Part shown: one piece after another, positions 25,901 to 37,900 of the stretch
Layout of the letters: each line of letters starts with the position of its first letter
How positions within the stretch are numbered: position 1 is the stretch's first letter
DNA from: Saururus chinensis
Taxonomy: Eukaryota > Streptophyta > Magnoliopsida > Piperales > Saururaceae
Assembly (NCBI GenBank): GCA_035235625.1
Contig: CP141141.1
Span: 7,182,968-7,246,967, forward strand
DNA length: 64,000 bases
Reading direction: 5' to 3'
Notes under the pieces: model-generated
Database searches by the model: none
The model's input: only the letters and a program-made list of their open reading frames with translations
Told to the model about the DNA's origin: nothing
Position numbers and translations under genes: made by a program

Positions 25901-28900
25901 TTGCAGCTGCATTTGAGTTTGTTGCTGTGTCTGATTTTGCTGTTGGAGAAGTTCCACGATGGATTGCAAAGAAGATGACTCAGTGGGAGGTGGAGCAGCC
26001 ATGGAAAGCTCTCTGTTTCCCATAGAGGGCGCCAAATATGATGCAAGAGTATCAATGGTCAGCAAGTATCAACAGGCAGAGCCTTGCATTCACAGCAATG
26101 GTTCTTCCTGGAGCTTCAGTTTCAGAAAATCACAACAGGACACAGAATGAAATGAAGAAACAAAGAACTTCTATTGATTTTCTTGGATTACAGAGATAAA
26201 GCTTGAATCCACGAGCTGATGGCTACAAAGAAAAATGAAAATTACAGGCTGAATCCACAGCACAACTCAGCTCAAATCCATGAGCATTATAGAGAAAGGA
26301 AAAATATTCTGGATCAACATTCTTTGGCTAATTTCGAAATCCCTCCATCTGCCTTCCTTTTCCTTTCTTATTCCCCTCCACTTCTCTCCCAACGGATTCT
26401 GTCAGTTTGTTATAACAAACTCTGAGTGAATGACTGAGCTACCCCTCCCATTTCCCTTGCCTAGGCATAGCTTCTAGAAGCTGGACAGATTTGCCCCTGT
26501 CAGCCTTTGGACAGGCTGTGATACATGGCATAAGCACTATCCTAAGCTGAGAAGAATGGAAGACCCTCTACATCAAGCAGAAATTTGAATTTACATAAAG
26601 ATGTTCCCTACTTCTTCCTTCTTTTTTTAACTTGAATTGATTCCTAGGGAGCGAAAATAGCCCCAGGGATTGGAGCATGGACAACCTACAGCCTGCCGCA
26701 CATGCTATATAGCATTTTTTTTCCCCACAAAACACTGGCAGAGTAAATTGAAATTTTAAATTCACTCTAATCTTACCCCTCACAGTTGCAAAATCCAGTG
26801 TAACATAACACATGGCGTTATTGACAGGTTAGGGGACTTGCATAATAAGGAAGTGTATTCAGCACAAATGTTTGCCAGTAACCTAACAAATGTATTATTG
26901 ACACATTAGAAGACTTGCATATTATTTATCCCTCGTAAGAAGGGTATTTATTCAGCAGAAAATTTTGCCTCTTTATTTCTCATAGTACCTAATATATCAC
27001 CATTTTTCAGTATAACAAAGATGAAAAGCAATATGCAGCGTAAATCCAAAACCAAGTAGTTTAAATAAGCATGGATGATAACTATGTGATGATGACAATG
27101 ACGACAATGACAATGATGGTGATTGGCATTGGATCACGATTTATATCTCTTAAACAGTACAATATCTGACATAGTCACTAGGAATGGACAATGGGATCTG
27201 GGAATTAAATGTTTTTGCACCTTGTCACTTAAAATTACAGACTAATAGACATGGTAACCAGGCTGAACACAATATTGTATCAAGTCCATGGCTTCGTGCT
27301 AAATTTAAGCACAGTGCATTTACACATATGGATCAATATACATCATCAACAAGATCTGCGTGCATTGTCCTGGAAAAAATTAACATAACTAGAGCAAGTG
27401 CACAAGATTCTCAAAATAACAAAATACAGATTAAAGAATGATCTTAAAACAAACCAAAATAGCAAAAATAAAGCTGAAGTAGTACTGCAGCACACAGAAC
27501 AAAAGACCTAGACTGTTTCCTTACCTCACTAGATAGTTTCTTTTCTCGGATGATCAAATACATTGTTGCCAGCAACAAGCATATTCCATGGCCCCAGTCA
27601 CCAAACATGACAGCAAATAAAAATGGAAATGTAACAATTGTATAAACACCGGGATTAGCCTCCTGATACTTAGCCACCCTGCAGTTTTAAGCATTCATGG
27701 TTTCAGGAGATAAAACTTGTATTCCACAAAAAAAATGCAATTCCACCACAGAATGAATTCAAGTTAAGGATAAATAGAAGATAAACACATTAAAATATAT
27801 TAGACAGTTTTAATTAAGCCTCTAAATGTCCAAAGAACAGAAAAAGCTTCCAGCAGAACAAAACAAACCCACTAATGCCACACCATATACCAAGAAAGGA
27901 GAACTTTTTAGAGACTGATTTGCATACTAAACAAAAATACCAATTTTGAGAATAAATGAAACATAACGTCAACACAATATATAAAACCCTTATTGACTTT
28001 TAAAATTAAATGGGGGCACCTTAGCAACAAGGTCAAGCATATCTTGAGATGTATATTTTAAGCATATAAAATTTCAAATACAGCAAGACATTCAAGTTGA
28101 CTATGCAAGAAATATAATCTGTGAAAAAAGGACTTACCCATATGCATCCACAATTTCTTGAAAAGCAGAAGTAAATTTATTTGTTCTAAAATAGGTGGGT
28201 GGAGACTCTCTTGTATGCAAAACCTGGAATATGGTTCCCACTTGTGAGTTACTATCATGGGCAGCTCGCTGAAGGGCATCCTGAATCTGTACAGGTCATA
28301 TCGGGATGTTAAACCATCAAATCCAAGAATGGATAGCTACAAAAGGTAAACTATTAAATCAAGAAGATAGACCTGGTCTGATGCAAATACAGGGCTCCAA
28401 CCTTCTCCAACTAAACATTTCTTTGTCACATCCATGCTTAGCATGTTTAAAGTGTGATGTATAGATTTCTCCCTCTTCACCTAAAAACAGATTAAAATTC
28501 AACCGTACGGGTGATTAGGATCCAGAGAGCTCCCTAATTACCAACAGTACATCACACCAAGAGCACAAAATACAGCACAAGAAACCGACCAAGAGATTCC
28601 ACCGCTCATATTGGCTGCCAATATTCCTTAGTAAATTGTCCTTGTGCATTAATCCAACATCTATTGTAGTCTTCAGCTCCTCAAGTTTCCCAGAAACCTA
28701 GAACAGATCCAATAAAAAATTTCATATTATTTACTGTAAAAAGTAAACATACTTATTTATCATCTACACCTGATGGAACAAATAGTCTGTGCTAAGGATG
28801 AAACTGTTTCTACAAAATTAAGGATATAAAGACCTAATCTACCTGCATTGTACAATAACATCAACAAAGAAATATACTCGTAGTTTAAAAGATGGACTGA

Positions 28901-31900
28901 GTGCACGAAAGAAGATTGCACACCTCTTCAATCATCTGCCGTTGCTTGCTCAACTCATCAGAAAATGGATACCGATTTGCTCCAAAAGCTTCACAGATCT
29001 TCAAAATTTTTGTCCTTGCCCTTTCCCCAGAATAGAATACCACAAACACATTTTTTTCAACCTGTAATTGAATGAGAAATATCATATATAAACCTAAGAT
29101 ATAGGACAAAAAAAACTGAAATATATGTCCACCTGACAAGTATGCACAGTAATAGGTGAAGAAAGGAGACTGCTTGACTTCAACTCTTTACTCAGAGGGC
29201 CTTGCGTTAAACAGATTATATTGTGACAAATAACAAAACATAAGGATCTTTCTTATGTTTTCTTATAAAAAAAAATAGGAGCTCTAGCTGTCACCAAATT
29301 TCTTCCACCATTGAACCAGGTTTATATAAAATACAGGCATTTTTTAAAACACTTTTGAAAAATCAACTAGCATAGCCTTCCAAACTAATACATGTTACAG
29401 TAATACTAAACCAATAACATGGAAATTTGCTTAAGAAAAAAAGCAATAATTCATGAAGTTGTCAAAAAAATCCCCACCAACCCGCCGAAAAAATTGTGCA
29501 TGCAAAGTTACAAGTTCCCATGGCAACAGCAGCGATTTTAATATAACATGTTAAAATTTCTATATCAAGCTTCAAGAATCCAGGTCAAGAAATACGAATG
29601 ACTAAGACATATAACATTGAGATAATGACCTTCTCCCCAGACACTGGATCCATGACAGGCTCTTCAACCACAGCCTGCCTAAGAAACATGTTACCCCTAG
29701 TTGCACGGAACAATATCCTTTCAAATGCCATCGACTTCTCTCTGGGAACAAGGCCAGTTACATACCCTAGCTTAACCTGCTTTGATGGATCGGTAAAGAT
29801 GTCCTGCATATCACAACATATAACTGATATGCTAGTCTATGGAAAAAGAAAGGTTGAAACTTAAAACAAAAGATATAAGAAAGTATGAGCACATACTTGT
29901 TCTACTAATAAAGGTTGGTCAATAGACTCTGCAGAAAGTTGTTGTGCTTCTAGTTCTCTATGATGGGCAGAGGCACTACTCTGAACTGAGTGAAAGAATT
30001 CACCAGCCTGCGAAATATGAAACTGTTTAAGCAAATTCATCCGCCACAAACAAATTCAGCTCTAGATATGACCATAATGACATGCATCATGCATGTTAGA
30101 TGCACATATAAATACTACAATAATAGTTTCCTACGTTGTCATAACCATTCAAGCAATAGAGAAACCTATACTTTTCACTGGCTTATACTGTGCTAGTTGC
30201 CTCAAGTGGCTGTTAACAAAGACACAAAATTCCACAACGTACATAAAAATAGAATAGATAGCAGAAAACTTAAAAAATGGAGATAGCAGCCATGGAAAAG
30301 ATCTGCAGAACATTAATCATAAAAGCAAAGATTAATGTACACTAATCAGTAGACTCGAAAATTATGCTACATACAAGAAACCTACGATATATATCATTGG
30401 AAAAGATTTTACTTTTACCAAACTAACTATGTTTTCCCTTTTCTGAAATTAGTGAAGAGACCGATTGGTATTACTAGAGGAGGAAATCAAATAGCTGAAT
30501 GTACCCATGGCCATATATTCACATTACAGCAATAGAACCATACTCCACGTTCAACATGGACCAACAAGTCCACCTGCATATGATAATTCCGTTTGCATTA
30601 TCATGTTCCCATCAAATGTGGATGCAGGTAAACAAACTAATACTAGTAATAATTATGATTGTGTCACTAGCAAATGTCAAATTGACCTAGATTTGAGGTA
30701 AATATGAGACCGATTATAGTATTAATAGAAATTGTTACTCACTAGGTATCTAACACAGATAAATGCTCATCCACATCATATCTAATTTATTTTTAACTCA
30801 AATCTTGGTCCTATATTGGAACATAGACACTGTCATGTTTATCAAAGTAGAAATTTACAGGAGAAAAGAGAAGAGAAAAGGTAAACTGAAGAGATTTTCA
30901 TGTCGTATTGCTGCCACAATCAGTTGATGTTTATAGGATGATGTAGAGGGGTACTTCAGTCTTTTGCACAGTTAGCTTAGCTTATAGACTGTTTAGCTAT
31001 TCACAGCATAGTTATACTGTTTTCTGGTCAAGGCTGTCGGTGAGGGTATTTGTGTCTTAGCCTTTAAAAGGAATTTCAGATATTTCTATTGGGAGGGGTA
31101 TTTTTGTAAACTTACAACCAATTAGTTACGGTGTCAGAATCAGTTAGTTTCTGGAAAGGATAAGTAGTGGGAAGGAGAAAGGGAAATCAGAATTTCAAAT
31201 TTGAATGTATTTCCAGAAATTTCTTTCTCCTTTGCTCATGGATTTGGGCTGAGAACTGTGGATACAGTTGTGTAAACCTTCGTGGATTTGAAGGCAGTTT
31301 GGCTTGTGGATTCAAGCTTGTAAGTCACTATTTGTCAAGAAATCAATAGAAAACACTACTCTGAGGTGTGTCCCAGCTGTCTACACTTGTCCCAAATCAA
31401 GCTTGTACAGTTCACTACCACCTATACAAAACAAGTGAGTGGAGTGCTCATTGATCGTGAAAGTACCGAAAACTTCATAGCCAAATCAGTAGTTCAGCAA
31501 CTTAATCTTCCCATCAAGAGACATCTTATGCCCTACTCCTTTGGGTGGATCAAAGAGATAGGTGGAATCAAAGTGAAGGAGCAATGTAAGGTACTATTTT
31601 TTATTGGAAAATACTATTCAGTTGATATTGTTTGTGATATTATTGAGATAGATGCATGTCAACTTCTATTAGGAAGGCCTTGACAATTTGATATCCAAAC
31701 TATACATGATGGAAGGGAGAACACATCCATTCAAGCAACAAGGGGTAAAGGTCATTCTAATGCTTAACAAGCCAACCCTTATTAAAAAAAGCAAGGAGAA
31801 GCTGAATTATGTTGTCTCACACAAAGATATGCAGTTAACCAGCAGAAATCCAACAAGTACTACTCTTTTAATGACCAAAAACTATGAGGATCTGGCCGCC

Positions 31901-34900
31901 ACTAAAATTGTGTACTTATTGGTGAACAAGGCTGAAGAGGTACTGCAGAAATCTGAAATTAAAAGTCATCAATAGCAGATTCAACCTCTTCTAAAGAAGT
32001 ATAAGAAAGAAATATAAGTAGCTGGTCATCAAAAAAACTCCCCTTGGAGCTGCCTCCCATGAGGGTAATTCAACATCAAATAAACCTCATTCTAGGTCTA
32101 GGCTCCCTTATTTGCCTCACTATTGCATGAGCCCAGCTGAACATGTCAAATTACAAAGGAAAGTGAAGGATTTGTTGGCAAGAGGACTGATCAAAAAAAG
32201 TCTTAGTCCATGCGCAGTTCTGGCCTTGCTAGTGTCAAAGAAGGATAGGTGTTAGAAAATGTGTGTAGATAATCATTCTATTAATGAAATTACTATCAAG
32301 TTGGCCGAAGTTATTGAAGTGCTCCGACATCATTCTTTGTACATAAATCTTAAAAAGTGCTTTTTCTTTACCAAAAAGATGATATTCTTGGGGTATGTGG
32401 TCCATTCCGAAGATATTCAAGTGGACTAAAGCAAGATAGAAGTTATACAAAACTGGCCCACACCTAAATCAACAAGTGAAATACGCAGTTTTCATGGTTT
32501 GAAAACCTTTTACAACATATTTATCAAACATTTCAACCCTGTAGCATGCCCTGTAGCATGAATGCATGAAAAAGACAGCTTTGTGTGGACCCAAACAGCT
32601 CAAAATAACTTTGAACAGCTGAAAGAAAAGCTTACTCAAGCTCCGGTACTTGCCTTACCTGATTTTAGTAAAATCTTCTAAGTTGAGTGTAATGCATCGA
32701 TGTCAATCCGCTATTTTAGTGCAAAGTTAAATGATACAAGGAGGAAATGGTATGCCTATAGGCTAAAATTATTTACTTTGATCCAATCTTTGAAACATTG
32801 GAGGCATTACCTCGTGTTTAATGAGTTTGTCTTGCAGATAGATCATGATTCTATTAAGGCATTTGCAAAGCCAAACGAAGGTAGACAAGTTATTTACTAG
32901 GTAGATATGTGAACTTCAAGACTATACCTTTATTATCAAGCATAGATCTGGCACAAAGAATAAGGCAATTGATGCCTTCACTTAAAGGTGGCTCTTCTCA
33001 CTACTTTTAAGGACTGAAAACTTGGATTTTAACTGCTTAAAAGAGCTCTATTAAGATGATAAAGAGCTGAAAGACATTTGGAGGTTGTGTTCTCAAAGCA
33101 ATCAACAGGTAGAAGACTTTCATCTTGTGGAGGGCTATTTAAACAAAGGTAATCAGTTGTGCATTCCTTCTTCTATCCGCCAACAGCTCATTAAGAAATT
33201 CATAGTAGGGTACTAGCTGGCCACTTTGGCAAGGATAAACCTGCTGCTCTTCTTAAAAACAGGTATTATTGGCCAACTCTTCTAAAGGATGTTCAATAGT
33301 TTATTCAACAATGCTACACATGGCAGCAAGCCAAGGGCACCTCACAAACTACAAACTACTGGGCTATACACTTCTCAATTCGGATTCAATATTCTGCTTG
33401 GTTCCTGCTCCAATATTAATGTCCATTCATCTCTGCATCATAGGCAAGATTACTTGGTACGTAAGTCATTGCCTAATAATACATCAAGACTATTTGAAGA
33501 AAACTAGTAAAGCCAGACTCAAGAGAAAAGCCAAAGTAGAGTAAGTGAATCTGCCAGATATGCCAGCTAAGAGATTCTACCATACCTGGTCTTATCATGT
33601 AAATATGGAATCAAGTCTCAAATCTCGTATAGATAAACTCATAACTGTCAAGGACTAAAACGATATCACTTCACTGTTTGAAAGATATAAAAATGCCCAC
33701 TTCAAGATATCAAGGGTCCTTTTAACATGTATGGCACTTGCTTGCCTTTAACTCAACAATGTCATAAAATGGAACACTAAGATAACAGCTTCTGATTACT
33801 ACAAAGGCATCTCAGTTCCAGTATTTCTCTCTCCAAATACATGACGCAGAGATGATAACTAAAGCTGAGATACAATGTGGTACAGGCCTTGAACTAAGCT
33901 AAACTGTTAAAGAAAAGGTTATTCGAGCAGGGGACAAACCAAGAATTTAGAACACAAGAGTGATATAAACCAAAGCTGATTCTAGTTTCTTTATGCTCAA
34001 AGGATCTGGTACAAGTAAAACCCAGAGTTGAACACAGGAGTATTATAAATGGAGGCTTTAGATAATCAATTTGTAATTTTAGCAAGGAGGCTGGCTAACT
34101 TCAGAATTTTTTAATATTAACAGTGGTGGGACATTGATCAGAAAATATTCTAAAATATCTAAATTTAATTAGTTGGAATATGGGGATAAGTTTAGTCAAT
34201 ATCAAAAAACATAAAGCTAAACTTCTTATAAATACAAATTACAATATAAAAAATATGGTTGGGTTACTTTAGACATCCCTAGTGAGGGCTATTTCAATTT
34301 TTGTGATTAATATAAGTAAAAACAGAGGATGGAAATAATGAAGTAAAGTTTGAAAACTTTTCACATCCCTATTTTCCATTTTTTCCTATTTTCATCTTAT
34401 TTACTCGTTTCATCTTTTCCAATTGAAATGTCCCCTTTCTTAAATACATCAAATGTAATGCGCCAATTACATTCAATTTCTAATGTGCATGAGATTGAAC
34501 TGTGATACAACAAGTCTTTGATATTATTTGAATTTCCAGCACTACACACATCTATTTAGTCTCAATCCAAATTTCAGTCGAGTCATGTCATTGGAGAATT
34601 GATCCTTCACCAGGCTAATAGGCTTAATAATTGGGTTTAACACCAAGTCACCTTTAAAGTAATTTATATGCAAAAGCAGCTCTATTACCATACCTTTTGT
34701 AGGACAATCTTATATTCCATAAGCTCATTATATGTTCGCTGCAACTTTTCATTATTTGCATTGACTTCAACCAGCTCAGCTTCAAGTTCTCCAAGTTTAA
34801 CCTATTATTAAAAGAGTTAAGACAAAGTCAACAACCAAAATCCTGACCAAGTTTAGCGTAGATTCTGAAAGCAGGTCATCACCAGATAACTCACCTCTAA

Positions 34901-37900
34901 ATCATCAATATTGATATCAGAATGTATCATCACTTTTGTTGATGGTGACAAACCAGATTTGGTCATTTGTTCCCTGAAAAAACGTAGCTTGCGTGCCATC
35001 TCACCACACCGTTTGATCTGTGATCAAACAATATATGATTAATGACAAAATTAAGCAAATAATAAAACAGGCTATAATTAGAGGTCAGAAAAATATTCCC
35101 CACAAACTTAAGAAATCTTGTTCGTATTTCAATCATTTATAGATTTTTCCTTCAATTATGTGCAACTGAAACAGAACAATGCAACTTTTGTTGTTTAAAA
35201 ATAAAATCAGCATCTTGGTATCGTTAGAAAGCTCTCGACAAGCTCTATCAAATGAGATCCCATATGATTATGTTTTCTCAAACTTTTTTTTTAAGCCCCA
35301 CATATATAACACACTTCTCAATTTTTTTTACTTTTACATATATTACACATGTTCAGATTTGCATATTTTTAGCACCCTTAGAAAACCCCCCGAAGAGCTC
35401 TATCAAATGAGACCCATCGCCAAACTGTACCTAATTATAAATAATGTGATCATCGACACAAAGTCCTTTGACACCATTGAATTCTCCTACATATGACATA
35501 ATATTTAGCCTATTAGCCTACTACAAGTGTACATGGATTAATATAAAACTTGTGTATATAACTAATGATCATTATGATTATCAGAGCAATGTATGGTAAA
35601 TATAGCTTGCAAGGGAGACTTTTGTTCAACATATATTTTATTTTTAATTTATTTTATTTAATTGTATCTAATCTGTGTATACATGCATAATGTGTGTGCA
35701 TTCTTGTTATATCTATACTATTATTAAAGTCAAAAAGGAAGGGCAGAGAATTTTACCAAAATGCCTATATTACCCTTCTAAGATAATAATACATATAGTT
35801 ATATCCTTTGTAATTTCTAAGACTCTAATACACTGATTGCCTGGTCGTACAACCAGAGTACATATTTATGGGTTACCATTTAAACTATAAAAATGGAAAA
35901 CATGGCTTTTGATGGTCGTACGACCAAGCATTCAAAACTCTAATACGTATAGCCACCCAATGCCTTCCAAAGTCATAACAAGTATCTCCTAGGTTAAGTG
36001 GGTTTCCTTAAAGAAGATAAGTCCCAAGGGAAGGAGGGGAAAGAGGCATAATAAATGGGTATTTTCTAGGGGATAGAGTTAGGCTTTTGGGTGGTAGTAG
36101 GTTGCGTATTACCGTTCACATCTCTTATTTCCTAATCTCTTTAGCTGTGAGAATCAACAAATGCAGTGGTGTTCTATAATAGGGACCATGAGCCTAGTAG
36201 CACAAAAATTTTCAAATTACTCTATTACTATTTTTATACACTTTTCCTATGTAGTTTGTGTGAGTGGACATTTTTTGTCCTTTTTCTATATTCATCTTAA
36301 TAATACATAATGTTTCTAAGTGAAGTATATGAAAGAAAGTAAATAATATTTGATCTTATTTTTGCAAAAATACTCTAGAATTATAAAATGCGAAGAAAAT
36401 ATATTGTCATTGTCTTGTAGTATTTGTGGTGTAAAATTGTCATTATGCTCTATTATCTCATTTCTATTGAGCTTAAATAGATATAACATCACCTCAACTG
36501 CATGTCAACAATTTTTCCATTTACCATTTATAGGTAGAAATAGGAAAATGGCCATAGCATGCATCCACTTATATGCCAAGTGAAAGTCAGTGCTCTTTGT
36601 TAATCACGTGCAAATGCATGTGCACAGTGACTAGTAAATTTTAATAATATTGATATGAAAAATACTTTTTATCACATAAATTTCAATAGAAACTGCAAAA
36701 AGTGGTTACCAATGTGCCTGACAATAAGAACTAGTGTCATAAGTTTTTTTACTCAAATAGTCACACATTAAGCACGAATCATAACTTGTAGCTAATTAAC
36801 TGAACAATGGGATAAGCCAATAATTGCAGGTTGTCAGAAACAGTATTGGCTTTGTCAATTATTTTTCAACTTCTTTCCCTAAAAAACTGTTTACGTGCTC
36901 AGAAAGATTATTTTATAAGTTCAAACTTATTATGATCCATGAGACACTTGGTGCAAAAGATACTCAAGGTAAAAGGATCACAGCTATTATGACCCTAATT
37001 AGACTCTAATTAGCATTCCTAGATTAAGTAGGATTTGGTGTTCTTTACTTCAAATTAGCTTAGAAGTAGTTTCCTTAGGAATTTTATTTTGAATTCCTAT
37101 AAATTGTAGTGCACAGCCATATTCTGAGGCAATCAATAAAATTCAGAAGTTAGTTAAGTTAATTTTTGCCCTAATCCCTCTCTTCTCTCCCTCTTATTAA
37201 TTTTCCCTGTGTAGACCCCCTGGTGAATCCGGATTGTCGGGTTGTACAAACAGAGTAATTGCTCTGGTCATACGCCCATTATCAGGCATCTGTCCATTAT
37301 TCATTAATGAAAGACGTGGGAGAAATATTTAACAGTTGAAAACGGACACACAGCGAATGATGAATGTACGACCAGCCTGGTCGTACAACCAGGCAATCCG
37401 GACTCCCCCCCTGGTCTACATCAACAGCAAGCTTGAAAAAGTTCACATTGTGACAATTACAGAAACAACCCAAATAAAATTACATTGATTGAAATTATCA
37501 GTTTTCTGTTTCTCCTTTTGTTTTTTTATAAAAATATCAAAGATATGAAAGAAAAAGAAATGTGCTTTCCCCACATTAACTTACATTGATTCAGGCTAGA
37601 GCATGTAATAGTTCCATGTAAACATAAATAAAAGCAAGTTGGCAAGTTCTGAGCAGCAATATATAAAATGGATTTAATGAAATACATTTGATACAACTGT
37701 TTAAATGACAAAACTAAGAAATCATTTCCAATATATTCAAATCTTAACATTATCAAAGTTTGAGAGATGAAAGAAAAGAGTTAAAGTCTTAACTATCTTG
37801 ATGCAATTGTAATGTTTATCACTTTCAAGGACCCTCTACAAATTTTCTATAAGCATTTCACTTCTCAAGCTAATAGTAATTGTATCAATTACTTTAAGGA

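Larger units (their letters stand above)
20666..26575 (-). mobile_element. Ty3/gypsy LTR retrotransposon in VHA-a intron 11
   Basis: 5,910-bp element in the same orientation as the host gene, with two LTRs starting TG and ending CA. It is bounded by the identical 5-mer AGCAG at 20,661-20,665 and 26,576-26,580. After the 5' LTR comes a primer-binding-like TGGCGCCCTC (26,034-26,025). Before the 3' LTR is a purine tract GGGGAGGGTGGGAC (21,187-21,174). The domain order gag, protease, reverse transcriptase, RNase H, integrase marks it as Ty3/gypsy. The reading frames are broken by stops and frameshifts. By eye the LTRs differ at roughly 20-odd positions in about 480 aligned bases plus one 37-bp length change, so the insertion is not very recent. 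Confidence 0.92.
30939..33400 (+). mobile_element. Rearranged Ty3/gypsy copy in VHA-a intron 4, antisense to gene
   Basis: It belongs to the same family as the intron-11 element. It starts with the same LTR terminus TGATGTAGAGGG and carries collinear LTR landmarks (GCTCATGGATTTG, TGTGGATTCAAGCTT, AATCAATAGAAA), followed by protease, RT, RNase H and the integrase zinc region. It lies on the plus strand, opposite to the host gene. No 3' LTR or duplication was found; pol similarity fades near 33,400. It is more decayed than the intron-11 copy, with internal deletions and an inverted gag fragment. Confidence 0.8.
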
